64,000 nucleotides of DNA, taken from positions 19,567,341 to 19,631,340 of the forward strand of contig CM068583.1 of assembly GCA_035048485.1 (NCBI GenBank). Direction: 5' to 3'. A program made the translations under genes and the position numbers. The notes below the pieces were generated by a model, which ran no database searches, was not told the DNA's origin, and was given only the letters and a program-made list of their open reading frames with translations. Shown here piece by piece: positions 12,136 through 26,255 of the stretch. Within the stretch, counting starts at the first letter, position 1; each line of letters opens with the position of its first letter. This stretch comes from Pteria penguin. Its lineage: Eukaryota > Mollusca > Bivalvia > Pterioida > Pteriidae.

Positions 12136-13318
12136 GTGAGTTTAATGTTTGAAATTGTTTGCTTCTTGTAAAGTTAAAATGAACCATTGTTTTTAGTGTT
12201 CAAAGAAACCTCTCTGCGGGCCTCTCGTGCCAGTCGTGGAGTACATGTTAAAAATAAGCAGCATAACAGCAACTGAAAATAAGTGACATAAACCCTTGTA
12301 AACGTGAATGTGAGTACAACACAATGAAAACAAAAGTATTGTGACTTAGAAAAAATAATATTTCGAAATGCTTATGCTGCATGCGATTACTATAACGATA
12401 ATATATAACAAAGGTATGGGTCTACCCGTTTCTGTTGTTGTATCAATAGCCCGACTTTTACATGAAACTCCTCCCTAAAGTGTCGATAACTTTTTTTCAT
12501 GTGATGTTTTTCTGATTTATATTATCATACTAAACACTGATCAGATCATGGTTTTTCGATCTATATTTTCATTAAATGGATTAAGGCACGTAAATATGTA
12601 CGTCCACGTACGTAATGATTTCAAGTACAGAGGAAATATAGTGTTTAGTCCATTAAATCAAATAAAAGGGGTCATTATTAATGATTATTGTCTCATTGTA
12701 AACAAAAAAGTTATTAAAATGAAATAAGGTGTGAAAATGAATATTAAAATAATTATATTACTGATTTTTTATATATATTTGCAGGTTTTCTGTGGACAGT
12801 GGATTCCGGGCAGTAGATCATGGATTGTGACATTAAAGTTTTATTATTTTCCAATTATGTACAAAAGTGCACATTCAATAAAATATAGTGTTTAACTCAC
12901 TAAATAGGCAAATTTATGAAATAAAATATTTCCGAAAATAATTTTTCTTATTATTTGTCTTAGATTTTATATATTAAGGGTTCTGGAGACTCTTATTATC
13001 AGAAAGTATTTCATCAGATGGTAGATTATATTATTGTTAATATGGATGAAATGTGACATACGGATGTGACAACCAAAATAAAACTTTAAATATCTCCCGG
13101 GACAATGATCGTTGGTCATGTTTCTCACAATGATGCCCCTAAACTCGAACCCCGGAAAAGTAAGATGAAACAAAGCAGAAGTTAAAAAAATAAAAAGAAC
13201 GAAAGAGGGAGGGAGAGATTAAAATATTAATCAGAATTTATAAAGACTTTCTATTCTGCTTGTACTGCTTTGTTGTGTCGGAAACTAGATATACATGTAA
13301 AGGGGCCAAAAAAAGTGA

Positions 13319-13319
<1 letters not shown>

Positions 13320-13350
<31 letters not shown>

Positions 13351-13390
13351 AAAAAAAAAAAAAAGAAAGAAAAAACAAAAAAAAAAAAAG
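13320..13390. repeat. A-rich low-complexity tract
   Basis: aaaac repeats run into long A-runs. Open frames on both strands here are artefacts of the composition. Confidence 0.85.
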
Positions 13391-13559
13391 GCATATAATA
13401 ATAGTGAAGGCAATCCGACATCTTGCATGCTCTTGCTCTACTGATAATTCTGTTATGAATGTACATCATATACGATATAACAATAGGAATAACAATACCT
13501 TCCCCAGATATTCACCTGGGTATTACATGTAATCATTAAAACAACAAACCAAGCAAAGC

Positions 13560-15800
13560 CGTTACGTAATGTCGTCATATATTAATTAATTTTTATTTTG
13601 GTTCCGTTCTGAAATCAAATTTTTGACGTTTTTTTGTACTTGGTAGTTTTTATGCAGAAAAGAGGTATTTTTTTCTTTTAATAAACATTGATGCATTAAT
13701 TTGGTTTAATTTGATCATTTTGATGGTAAGAAATACTACTGCGAAGAAAATTTTTCAATATTTTATGTTTTGGATTTTTTATGAATTTTTTAAGACTTTC
13801 AAGAAAAAGGGGGGTGGGATAATTGGTGTAAACATTTCACAGTTTGAACTTTTTCTTCGGAACCACTTGCTGGAATTCAATGAAACTTGGCATGCATCAA
13901 ATACTCAAGGTCCCCAACAAATGTGGTCATCTTTGTCAGGATCCATGAACAGGTGGCACCACAACAGACAAAAGTAGGTCACAGAGGGTACCCTCCTTTG
14001 ACAAACTTCTTATTCAGATCGGGTGCATACAGCGACAAACCGACTGCATGGGAATGATTTAGAGGCATATGGGAAGAAGTGTTGATATTTTTGGTTCCAT
14101 TCTGAAATCAAATTTTTGACGTTTTTTCATTTTTATTTTGGACTTTGTTATTTTAATGCATGAAAGAGTTATTATTTTCTTTTAGTAAACATTGATGCAT
14201 TCATTTGGTTTCATTTAATCATTTCTATGGTAAGGAATGCTGGTGTGAAGGAATTTTTTCAATATCTTGATTTTTGAATTTTTTATGAATTTTTTTAAGA
14301 CTTCCAAGAAAAGGGGGGGGGGGGCTACAATTTTTCATATCTTCAACTTGATCTACAGAACAACTTGAAGGATTGTGATAAAACTGGGTAGGATGCAAGT
14401 ACTCATAGTCCTTTTCAAAGGTTTTGTTTTTTGTGCGGATCATCCAAATTGGTTAACAGATAATGCCACCATGTCTAAAAGTAGGTCTCACAATGGTACA
14501 TGTACCACTTGGTAATTGAAATATGGAGAGTTGCGGTTCAAATACAGCTGTGGTCAAAAATTTTTTTTTTTTTTTTTACACATCTAAATAAGTTTTTAGA
14601 TGTTTCTCAACACTCAACATATGAAATTAGGAATTTTACGTTTAAGACTTCCAAAAAAAAAGGAGGGGGGGGGGGGTGTTGGGCCATTTTTCACATTTTC
14701 AACTTTTTCTACAAAACTGTTTGAAGGATTTTAATAAATCTTGGTAGAAATAAGTCACTTATGATCCTCTTCAAATTCTGTTGTTTTCGTCCAGACCTCT
14801 TTACAGGTGGCGCCACCATAGTCAAGAGTAGGTCACAAAAGAGTTCCCTCGTTTAACAATATTCTTTTTCATACGGACTGTATACAGAGACAAACAGAAT
14901 GCATAGAAATGATCTAGAGGGATGAGTGAAGACGTATCGTCATCTTGGTTCCCTTCTAAAATCAAATTTTAGAATTTTTTTCGACATGTCTTCGGACTTG
15001 GTGATTCAATGCAGAAAAAAGTGTCATATTTCCTAGTTAATTGATAATGATGATTTCTTATGGACTATTGTGATCATAATTATGGTAAGGATTGTTACTT
15101 TGAAAGAATTTTGTCAATATCTCAATTTTTGGATTTTCTATGAATTTTTTAAGACTTCTAAATGAGGGTGTATAGGAACAATTCAATCACATTTTTCACT
15201 TCTGCTGTTATACCACATGAAAGATTTTAATGAAACATAGAATACATGAAGTACTAAAAGTCCTCTATCAATTTGGTAAATTTCATCCAAATTGGTTAAC
15301 AGATAATGCCACCATGTCTAAAAAGCAGTTCTCACAATAATACATATACCACTTGGTAATTGAAATATGGAGAGTTGCGGTTCAAATCCAGCTGTGGTCA
15401 AAATTTTTTTTTCATTTCTTTACACATCTAAATAAGTTTTTAGATGTTTCTCAACACTCAACATATGAAATTAGGCAATTTTAAGTTAGATCTGGACAAT
15501 ATTTGAAATAATTGTTGTTCATTACCCAGACTTGAAATCAGTCAACAAAAGGCCCCACCTAAAGAAAATGACTAACTTGTTGCCCTGAATGACTTCTTGC
15601 AGAGACAAAGGAAATGCTTAATATCAAAATCACCTGAATGGATGTGCAAAAAAGTGTTGTTTTTTATTCTAGCCTGAAATAAAATTTGACATATTTTCAA
15701 CATCTGTGTTGACTTAGTCCCATTAATGCAAAAATAAATGAATTCTTCCTTCATGCATGACTGATAATCTAGGTACTCAGGTGAGCGATATAGGCCCACT
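13560..15800. repeat. Diverged tandem copies of a G-run-bearing repeat family (RSRC1 intron 1)
   Basis: Three to four units of about 450-850 bp each hold 'gacttccaagaaaaggggggg', 'caggtggcgccaccat' and 'gtaggtcacaaaagagttccctc' variants. 14441-14640 is repeated at 15284-15483 (offset 843 bp) almost base for base, so a recent local duplication is visible. The right end 'cttgggcctcttgtttta' recurs at 47960. Related copies lie at 34000-34850, 45600-46150, 47400-47970 and about 54000-54260. Confidence 0.75.
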
Positions 15801-16318
15801 TGGGCCTCTTGTTTTATTTCCTTCCTCCCTGGTAGGTTTTTAGAATATTAAGACTGTCTTTATGGCAAACATAAATTCATTTTGATTCAATGAAATGTCA
15901 AGTCCAAAATGTCAGACTCAATGATATGGAAGTTTTGTCTGAATTTTTCCCAGTTGAAGCTAACAATACAGTTTGCATTGTCATTTACCTGTTTGCATTC
16001 AACAATAGTGCTTGCATATCGAATAAGTGTGATAAATTTGCAGTAGAAAGTGAATTTAAACATTCTTTTGCCAAATGTCTCTTTTCTGTCTTATTTTAGA
16101 AAGTGGAAAACGAATTTAACTTTTAAGTGAAATACATGTAGGAGGAAATTCAGAGAAAGAAATTTGGAAAAATACTTGAGGCACACATGTACATTTTCGA
16201 GTTACCATACAATTCAATACCTAGTGATAGTGGTATATATGTTTGTATACTGGTACTACAGTACAGTACCTACATGTATCTTACTCAAACTTGTTGATAT
16301 AGACCCTTAATAGTTTGG

Positions 16319-16693
16319 ATATAAGGCTTAAAAAAAAATCTTTGTTTCCTGTAACCCGACCGACCCCTCAAAAATGGGGCCGACTTTGATTTTTTTTTTG
16401 CCATTTACAAGCACTGCCATTTTCGGAATTGAAATTCCGGAATCAGTTTTCTGAAACTTCACATTGTTGTTATTTTCCGTGTTTTTAAAACAAATATGGC
16501 GACCCCCATGGCATCAAGCCTCTTTGACATGATGAATTATGTTGAGCAATACCTTTTATTATACATTATGTATGTCCATCTGAATGTCAAGACATTTTCC
16601 ATAGAAAGAAAAAAAAGAAAAGCCTTCCTACCGACCCTTTCTTTTTAGGTCATGTTACAGAAAACAAACATATTTTTTTTTTGGCCTTTATAA
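16319..16693. mobile_element. MITE-like element with terminal inverted repeats of about 38 bp
   Basis: The left end 'tataaggcttaaaaaaaa..tttcctgtaac' is the imperfect inverse of the right end 'gttacagaaaacaaac..ttggcctttata'. The inner parts pair further (cccgaccgacccct against accgaccctttct). No reading frame is inside. It is a non-autonomous element in RSRC1 intron 1. Confidence 0.65.
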
Positions 16694-16905
16694 ACAAGTG
16701 AATGCCAGAAATAAATGTAAGAAATAAGTTGCTGAAGATTCTTGCTTGAGGAAGATTGCAGTAAGACTAAATTTCTGTGCTTGGATTTGATATTTCAGAC
16801 TATGAATTGCCTTATGGTACTTGAAGTCACTACTAACATGAAATTAAAAAAACTTTACTAGACATGAACTAAATTTAAAAACTTATTTTTAACTGTAAAT
16901 AGGTT

Positions 16906-19900
16906 ATGGGTAAATATTCTGATTCTGAAGATGAAAAGAGAAGAAGAAAGAAGAAAAAGAAGAAGAGATCTAGATCAAGGTATTGATTTATACAGAAACT
17001 TAGAATGGTTTTCAAGAATGTTCAGTAAATGAGGTGTAAATAGATTTTTGGTATGTGCCAGGGGAGATGTCAGCATTTTGGTTAGGATTTTAAATTTGCA
17101 GTAAAATCAAAGACAACTGACAAGCTTGGCTTGTTAAAAATCTTAGAGAGGATGAATCATTTGACATCACATGTAATGCCTTCACAGATACACCACAGAG
17201 ATTGTCCAATTCTTTGATATCATGGCAGACTGTTTTAATGCAGATGATTGCAGAGTTTTTTCCCCTTCAGATCAGGTGCATTATAAGGACCATTCCCAAT
17301 GGAAATTTCATTGATTTTTCCCAAAATTTTTCCAATTTTTCCTCAAACATTGATCTTTTAGCATTATGCAAATGGGACAAAACTTTCCAAATGGAAAGGT
17401 ACAGGCACCTTTAAAAAATGTTAAAAAAATCCACTGGATCATGTCCATATCGCTGCAGATCACTGCACCCCACTCACCACTGAGATGGCAATCGTGGTGA
17501 TTCACTGCAACATTATGGTTTATTGTGGCTATGTATTATATAACAGTTACTGTTTAACGTACATTTATTAAGCATCTTAAAATCTGATCTCAATATCGAG
17601 GTGACACTTGAGCGGGTTTGCTTGAGGGCTATTTGTTTCATGCCATTTCTTTTCATTTAAATGTATTATAATTAATGACCACAATATTTGCAAGAATCAC
17701 TTTATATTATTAAAAAGTGATAGATTAAATATTAGAAAAGTTGCTGAGTACTGCCTACTGGGAAATTACATATGATGGGTATTTTATGCATAAAGTTTTT
17801 TCTAATGTTTAATGCGTACCATACATTTCAGGTCTGTAAGTAGTGGCTCTGTGACATCTGTTAAACACAAGAAATCTAAAAGGAAACATAAAAGGAAATC
17901 CCGTTCCAGATCAAGAGATAGAAGGTCAAGGTCATTCAGTTATGATAGAAGATCAAGATCAAAGAGTAGAGATAGGAAACAGAGGTCAAGAAGTAGAGAC
18001 AGATACAGTAGTAGACGAAGATCAAGGTCAGATAGCAGAGACAGAAGGCGTAGGTCAAGGTCATATAGTTATGACAGAAGATCAAGATCAAGGGGTCGAT
18101 ATTCACGATCTAGAAGTCGTGATAGGTCATATAAATCGAGGTCAAGGAGGTTTGTATATGAAAAGGTTAATTTAATAAAATTCATCATTATTCTTAAATT
18201 TAAAGACAAATAAAATTCAAAAGAGAAAATTTTTTATGTTTATTATGTATGTTGGAAGAAGTGACCAACTATTTAAAAAAAAGTTGATATTTATAGATCA
18301 AGGTCAGATGACAGATCCAGGTCATCTCGATACGATTCCAGAAGTCCTTCCAGAAGTAAGGTCAGGACAGAGAAACAAGAGTAAGCTTACCAATTACTAT
18401 AATCAGTTGTAGATAATATGCTTCAAAACTTATTTTTATGCCCATGGATCGATGGATCGGGGGCATATTGTTTTTTTTTACCTTTCTGTATGTTTGTTTG
18501 TTTGTTTTTTCTCTATTGTTTAATGTTTATGTGCATATTTAAGTGTAAAAATGTGCAGCAATTCAAAGAAGACATGCATTCAGTCTACATCTATGTGTAA
18601 GTTTAAGATGATAAGTAACACTTGAACTCATTATATTACATCTGTCAAGTCAGGCTTCAAATATTGTCTGTGCCATCAGGGATGTTTGCTGGTATATCTG
18701 CTGTTAGCCTCTGATTTTCAGTTGGTACATGGGTTTCCCTCATGAAATGATTGGCCACATAATCTAAGTGAAAAAATTTTCATACAGTATTAAGCAATGA
18801 GATACAAAATATTTGGTTGTCTGGTTTATGTTCTATTTGGTGGGAGGTTTCAGCTGTATCAGAATTTTCACTTTTGATCTGGAAACCTTGGGTAATATGA
18901 TTTCATTCAGTGCCCTGAACTAATGCTTACGGTATTAAAATTATATATTACCGTTCTCCCATGTTAAAGTAGCACCTTGTGCATTTAATAAATTAGCGGT
19001 ATAAAGAGTTTAAAGATATATTCCGATTTACCAATTTTACCATTTTGATCTCTGAAAGAATTTCTGAGAATGAGGAAAAGAGTTACATTTCATTAACATG
19101 CAGGTTTACATTATAAATAGCTTTATATACGAAAAATTCAACAAACTTTGTCCTGCATGATGTATATCAAAATCCAACTTTAAGTTGCACTACATGCATT
19201 GTCCTTAATTAGTATTACATTATGTTTGTAATTAAACTGACCAAACAAAGATCATTGATTAACTTATTGGTATACAATATCTATTGAATGATAACAATTG
19301 ACAGGTAAAGAGTGTCCAACTTAAACTTTGGACATAATGTTGATAAGTAAGGAAATTTACTATGTAATTTAAAATTTCTGCCAAGGCAGCCATCTTGATC
19401 TTGATGTATTTTTGTAGCAAATTTGATGTTAAAAAAATGTTTAGGTATGTAATATAATCAGAAAACCACTTTCTGTGTATGCATATATATATGTATGTTT
19501 GTAAAATATAAAATCAAATCTCAGGAAAAACGTTTCAGAGATGTCAGAATCTCAGGTTTTTGGTCAGATTTGCGTGAGCAATTCCTACCTTAGTCGTTGC
19601 TCGGCTGTCTCATTGGAATTCGAAGTACACTGAAATCTTCGTCATATAGAAATAGTGCATCAAAATATAGAAAAAGAACATTCGGACCTGCTCAGTAAAC
19701 TTGTAACTCATGTTGTTTCAGTTAATATAGGATAATTTTGATCAGATAAAAAAATAGATGCATCATTATTACAATGATAAACATGCGTAGTATTCATGCG
19801 CTGGTTTGTTGTTGATTTGTAATATTACTAAGAATTACCAGTTATTTATAGAGGTTGTTTTGCCGAATGTACCATAATAAGGCCTTGAAATGTTCAATTA

Positions 19901-22900
19901 TATAGTCATACCATAATGAAAAGTAGTCCAAAGTATCTGTCGTAATGTAATCAATAAAAGGTGATGACATTGTATTTTTCAGCAACATTGCTGATAAGCT
20001 TGGATTTAGTTTGATTAGAAAATAGGGAAAATATAGAAAACAATAAAATCTAGTATTTACATAACACATAGGTAGTTGCACATTAATTTCTTTATGTAAT
20101 TACTCGGAATAGCCAGTTATACAGAAAGGCTCAAGAATATTGAAATGCGTAGATATCATGCCGTAAGATGAAATAGAGAAAATGTAGAAACATAAAAATC
20201 TAGTTTTACCCTTGAATGTAGTAAGCCTAACACAAGTATGGGAATTCTTGAACTTGGTACACAACCTCGATCCTTACTCCATGCAATGTTTAAGGAACAT
20301 GAAAGCTGGAAAATTTATTTTCAGTTTATGTATTTCATAAACTGAAGGTTGCTATATATGGTTTCCATCTCAAAGCTACGAGAAATTCTCATTCAAAAAA
20401 GGGGGATGTGGAGGTTTGAAAGTAAGGGTTTATTATCAAATGAGTTGTGACAATTTAAAAAAAATTTCTAGAGCAATATTACACTTGAAGACATACAGGT
20501 CCTTGGTATAATATATGTATTTGGACATGCAATTCCGATCTTGAGGACTATCAGTCCTTTTATTTTATATTTCAGTGATCCTTGTGCCAATGTACCTGGA
20601 TTTTCATCAATGGTATGTATATACTATATGTATAAAGGATTTACATTAACTAAAGCACAGATAACTTTTTCTTCTGGTTTAGCCTAACTTATTTCTTAAG
20701 TATATTTAATTGTTATTCAATACCGTATTTGATTTGATTTATTGATAATCTGAAGTTTATTTCTTTGAATTTCCCTGAAGAATGACTTAATTGAGGAATG
20801 ACTGACTTAGTATTATGAGTTTGTTTGTATATTTGATCCTTGTTTTAAGTTACACCAACATTATTTACTTGTATGATGATATACATTGTATCTGCCTAAT
20901 GCAATGCACAGAAATTTAGACTTATACAACAGACCCACTTGAAGCAGTGAGGAATCTTATATTTATCAATTCTACAGAGATACATTACCTTAGTTTGTAG
21001 TGGCTTATCAGAAAGACAAGGCACCTATGAGTCTCCAGCTGTATCATGACATTATCAGTGGAAGGGAAGCTCTTGCTCACACATGTGATATTTTGTCTTT
21101 TAATCAGTAAAAATTCACTTCTTATATATCATAATATATTCTGTTACCAAGCAATACCCCCAAAACAAGGAATATCTCTATTTCAGTCTGCTGCAGACCA
21201 AGCTAATGTAAGAATGCAGATGGCTCTCAAAGCAGCTGGTAAGTATTGCATTATTTTTATACTACACCTGTCGAAAGTTTTGGGAAATGTACAGTGATGC
21301 TCCGTTAATGTGTACACATCTGTTCCCATCAAATTTTGGTCCAGAGGTCTAGTTTTTCAGTTAATGTTGACAGGTTTAAGATCCCTCAATGCACTAGGTT
21401 TGTCAGTTGCATAGATCATTGCATTGCATTGTGTAGATGCCATTGCTGGATAAGTGACTTACTTTTGCTGTCGCTCTGTCAACAAATTCTCAAGATAAAA
21501 TTAATAATACTTGTATATTAGAAGTTTCTCATGAAATAAATGCAAATCATTATGTGTTTTAATATGTTTATGTGACTGAACGATCATCAAACCATGTTGA
21601 TGCATCGGAGCCGTCAGGTATGTGGAGTTCGATAACTTTTGGCTTGTTGAATTAATTACTCACTCAATATAATATCAAACATATGTTTATTAACTAATAT
21701 AGTAAAATGCGCTCATTAATTAATTTCGAAGTAAACTTTTGAAGCACTGAAATGAATGTGAACATGAATTACATCTTAGTTCTATAGGTGTTTGTAAGTT
21801 GGATGTACATGCGATCCAGTGCCGGTCAAATAATTTAACACAGGAAATATCTTTTTCAAAAACTATGAATAGGTATATATTCCTAATGCAAAAGAGAGAG
21901 CCAATATGGAGATACATAAATTTCTATTTTAGCGGCTGCCGATGAGAAAATAAAGGAGCAGATGCAGGTGAAGCAGCAAGTGAAGTTAGAGGACTCCATA
22001 CGTTCTTCTAGTGCTATTCAGGACATTGAAAGTGATTCCTTTATACAGGCAACGTTCAAGTCTAAAAAATCGGTGAGTAACTAAATGTGGTAGAATGTTT
22101 TTACTTAAAACCGAAATGATTTTGGAAATCTGTTTTATATCGAGTATAATTATGCTTTTAACTCCTTAAAAAATGAGAAAAAAAATATGGTTTTTATTTT
22201 TTGGACAGGTAAAAATGGACAAAAAAGAAAAAAAAGATATTTAGATGACAAATTCAGAATTTATTTTACTTTTGGTATATTGTTTAATATAAGCAATTCC
22301 TTTTCCATAAGAATAGTACAACCATTTTTAGTTAAAATCACTGAGATATTTGTTGAATCTTACAGCCAGACTTAAGAAAAATATGTGTGTGTCTGAAATT
22401 TATTATAAGGATGAATCTATCAATATATTACATATTACATATGAAATATAGGTATATATGTTTGTATCTATATACATTATTTACATTTTATTTCAGGATA
22501 AACCAGTAGAAGTGAAAAGAGAAGAATTTTCTTTTGGTACTGCAGCAGAATTCAAACCTGATATGATTCCTAAGAAAGCATTTGTCATTGATCCTACGAA
22601 ACTGGCTCACCCAAATGTAAGTGTAAAATTTCCAACGTCATATGATATTTAATGAGTGTGTTCAAGATGTATTTATAATAGAATTTTGGCTCCACATGTT
22701 GTTAAATTTGGCATTTTTTGCACAAGTCATCTACTGAAATGGTGTCACTATTTATAAAGGCCATTGATTTGACAATGCAGCTTTTATATTTGTTATGATG
22801 CAGTTTTTCATGTGAATTTCATATGTGCATGTGTATTTGAATTTTAACAAAGTTCTTTGATTGAAAATAAGCCAAAAAACTTAGAATCAGTTGATAGATT

Positions 22901-24671
22901 ACTTTTAGATGTTAAGTTTGGGTCTTGAAGGTACATCTTCTTGACTTTGCTTTTAGGTATTGACAAATGTATTTCAAGTATATCCTTATACTGATGTATG
23001 TATGTGTCACCGGGTTATCATAATACTATGTCCGGAGTTCGACACAAATAGCACGCATAGTTTATACTGAATATTTATTTTTATTCAGAGATGCTATCAC
23101 TTGATGATATATTCCAAAATGTCCTACAATATCAACAACAATGTATTACCAATATTTTCCAATACAAAAGATTATAATATTTACAGTAGAAATGACCATA
23201 TGCAAATATTTGGAATAAATGCACGGATAAATTAACAATTAACCAAGCGCATCATTTGATAAGTATGTATATGTAAAATAATCAAATGATTTTGAATATA
23301 AAAGTTTCTTATACAAATGTGTAAAATAATATACCTGTGCGATAATTTGAGAATAGTCAATAGATCAATCTTTGAATGATATCAACATCTGACTGTTACA
23401 GTAGATATTTAAATTATGATCTAAAGCGCACCAAGTAAAGCGGGTATATCAAAATCGGTTGCGGAAACATATAATCTGTCCATTGGTCAATGTCAAATCA
23501 TTCACTCACTCATTCATAAGAAGGAAAACATCAGTAATATAACTATCATTAATAGATAAAAATAATTTCACATCATATTATATTTTCTGTACAATGTACA
23601 TGATTTAAAATGTCGAAAAATTTTGAATATTGTCTATTTATCTTGGACAGTCGTAGAAGGTGTTGCCATCCGAACAGGAGACACTTAACTTCTCAGGTCT
23701 CACCTCTGATTTTCCAGGTCCATTCAAGTTAGAATACTTACTTCTCCATTATCCATGGCACTTGATCCCACCTCTAGTTGTTCCAAGGGTCCTTGATTGC
23801 CTTATTTTCTATTTTGTCTTGTATTATAGATATTCCTAGACGACGGCTTCTTGGTCTCTTAAGCATTTTGCTATTTGTGACCAGTGCGAGTCGGCAGGTG
23901 GTTCCTGATAACCTATATTTCCCATTTTGACTTGTATTGTAGATATTCCTATGTGACCACTGCTTGGTATCTTAGCATTTTGCTTATTACTGTTATTTCG
24001 CGTTGGCTGTGACCAGTCACCAGGGAATGTTCACCTCTCCAGATTTTCTAGGTGGTCCGTGATTACCTGTATTTCCTATTTTGTCTTGTATTATAGATAT
24101 CCCTATTTGATTAGTGCTTGGTCTCTTAGCAGTTTGCTATTTAGACGGCGAGTGTAACCAGTTGATAGTTGGTCCATGATGGCCTATATTTCCTAGTTTG
24201 TACGGTATTGTAAATATTCCTATTTGACCACTGCTTGCTCTCTTAGCATTGGATTTAATTTCATATCCTTATACATGAACCATAAATATTGAGCCTCTCC
24301 TTCCTTAATCAAAGTTTATTTGATCCAGTGTTCTTATGGAATATTTGTCTTGTAAAAAGTATGAATTCAGAAATTAATTTTTTTTCCTGGAATTCAAATC
24401 TGTTGATAGTACATGTGTATGTATATGTACATGCCCTATACATGTATCTGTTTTAGATGTGTCTTACCTCAAAATAGTTATTTATGAAAAGTTGGTAAAT
24501 TAATCCATCTGGGCATAATTAACGTCAAACACTGTATCATCAGTATGCATTTACATCTTGGTTTTCTATCTGTTTCAGCTTTATGCTGACCCAGAGGAGA
24601 AGATGGACAAGTGGGTCCAGCGATTAATTATGCTGAGGAAACGAAAACTAGAAGGGGAAGTGATTATCTAA
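16906..24671 (+). CDS. RSRC1: RSRC1, arginine/serine-rich coiled-coil splicing factor, 305 aa
   Basis: Eight coding exons: 16906-16979, 17832-18149, 18297-18380, 20576-20612, 21187-21238, 21933-22072, 22497-22616 and 24579-24671 (TAA). All are GT..AG with matching phases (918 nt including stop). Residues 1-25 are acidic then Lys-rich. Residues 25 to about 155 are a dense RS domain (RSRSR, SYDRRSRS twice). From about 172 comes SAADQANVRMQMALKAA and a helical charged segment, then IQDIESDSFIQATFKSKK, and the tail LAHPNLYADPEEKMDKWVQR ends in RKRKLEGEVII. The 'IESDSF.Q.TF', 'DPT..AHPN' and 'W..RLI.LR' blocks match human RSRC1 (334 aa), a nuclear protein in constitutive and alternative splicing. 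The ATG sits three bases into its exon behind the tract aactgtaaatag. The RS domain is what SR kinases would phosphorylate (family knowledge). Confidence 0.9.
16980..17831. other. RSRC1 intron 2
   Basis: Apart from AT-rich sequence nothing was recognised. Open frames of about 65-70 codons here show no conserved content. Confidence 0.5.
18381..20575. other. RSRC1 intron 4
   Basis: AT-rich sequence with no exon-like or repeat structure strong enough to call. A weak internal duplication 'agaaaatgtagaaacataaaaatctag' (about 20178) resembles 'ggaaaatatagaaaacaataaaatctag' (about 20027). Confidence 0.45.
20850..20990 (-). repeat. Degenerate fragment of the SINE seen at 25981 and 58723
   Basis: 'tatctgcctaatgcaatgcacagaaattta', 'cagacccacttgaagcagtgaggaatctt' and flanks match the body of the two better-preserved copies. 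No tRNA head is visible. Confidence 0.6.
23640..24260. repeat. Tandem repeat, period about 130 bp, about four copies, in RSRC1 intron 7
   Basis: 'ttgtcttgtattatagatattcct', 'gcttggtctcttagcattttgc' and 'gtgaccagt' recur with small changes around 23815, 23930, 24080 and 24195. Confidence 0.75.
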
Positions 24672-25238
24672 CAAGAACTCTGTGACATTAGTTTTACAAA
24701 GCAATTGTGCTACGGCTACAAAGACCCTAGTTTCAACTTGACTTGGATCAGCCCTCAGAGTTACTGATACATGTTTTTACGGATTCTGTGACTATCATTT
24801 AATGAACTAATCCTATTAATGTGCAGCCTCCTTTGGTTCTAACTTTTGAGCTAACACAGGGAAGCTGGTTATTCCCTCCAGTGTGACAGAACAGAAAATA
24901 ATTCAGGCGTTACAACAGAATGATTCAGTTTATTGATGCTGTTTTAATTGATTCATCTATAGAATATACAAACTTGATTTCAGTAATTGATAAATAATAA
25001 TTGTATTTTTTGTGTGGTTTTTTTTTTATTACAGAAATGTGCATTGACATTGCACATAGTTTTAAATCCTGAGTAAAACTCAGAAAACTTGTTATTATTG
25101 TTTCTTTGAACTTACAGGGATTTATTTAGTGTTGGTTACAAGGGAGGTAAGAAGGGATTACCTCAATCCTCATATTTAGATAACTAGAAAATCTTTGATA
25201 TTTATTCTACATCTACAGCAAAAGGTGACCACTGGTAA

Positions 25239-25244
25239 AATAAA
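25239..25244 (+). terminator. RSRC1: Candidate poly(A) signal of RSRC1
   Basis: AATAAA lies about 570 bases after the stop codon. It is plausible but not unique in this AT-rich region. Confidence 0.35.
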
Positions 25245-25980
25245 GCAGTCTGATGCAGATTTGATAGAGTGTTTCTTTCATAAAATATTGTGAAATGCAG
25301 GTATTTACAAAGCTTTGACCGAAGAAATATTTTCTGATGTCTAGTAGACAGCGTCTTTTCTGTAATTTCTATGGGTATGTTGTCCATTCCATTAAGTATT
25401 GAAGACCTGGATCATGCCTGCACACATCCTGCAGTATTGTAATGATGGTAGGCCAAAATATAAAAGCCTTTCACTATGACTTAGGTGTCTGATACAATCT
25501 TTGAGGCATGTCTTTGCACATTTTCAATAGCGACTGCTTCCCTCTTGTATATAACTGACCATATTATGCTTTCATATTAAAGATGTGGCCTAACAAGACT
25601 TTTGTACAAATATAAGAAAGTCTCCTCATCCATGTATGTAAATGTTCTTCAAATCAGCCCTAGTACTTGGTTTGCCTTCTAGATTGATGAAACCATGTGT
25701 GTTTGAAACTTAAGTTTACTAACAGCTTTTACTCCCAGTTCCTTCTCTTCCCATAATTGTTCGATTTCTTATCCTTCCATATAACACATAAATCCTGACT
25801 TGTTTCCTAAATGTAGGTGTTTACACTTCGAGCTATTGAATTGTAGTTGCCATATTTCATTCCACTTTACTAAGATGTTAATATCTGGTTGTAGTTTATC
25901 ACATGGCACTCTATATTCACTCAAAATATCTTAAAGATGTAATGTAATAGGCAATACTTTGCTGATACTGTACTCATTAA

Positions 25981-26255
25981 TTGACCGACTGCTTGTTGTT
26001 TTATGTCATTACACAATTATTTCACGTATATGGTGATGGCATCTGCCTGATGCATTGCACGGAAATTTATACCACTGCATTGTACCCACCTGAAGCAGTG
26101 AGGGAACTTTTATTTTGCCACACCTGCCATGACATGGGATCTCAGTTTTCTCCGTCTTATCTGAAAAGCAGGATACCAATGTGTCCTCAGTGGGAGTTTA
26201 ACCGTGGACCTCTCAGTCGGAAGTGGAGCATCTCATCCACTTTGTTTGGTCAACT
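25981..26255 (-). mobile_element. tRNA-derived SINE with 13-bp target duplication
   Basis: The element is bracketed by the direct repeat ctgtactcattaa at 25968-25980 and 26256-26268. The body matches the copy at 58723-58996. The tRNA-like head is at the high-coordinate end, so the element reads on the minus strand. Confidence 0.8.

Noticed and set aside
13251..13532. Phe- or Lys-rich frames on both strands
   Set aside because: Artefact of the A-rich tract at 13320-13390.
17942..18175. Second open frame overlapping the RS exon of RSRC1
   Set aside because: It is the shifted frame of a repetitive AGR-rich coding exon; the main frame joins all other exons in phase.
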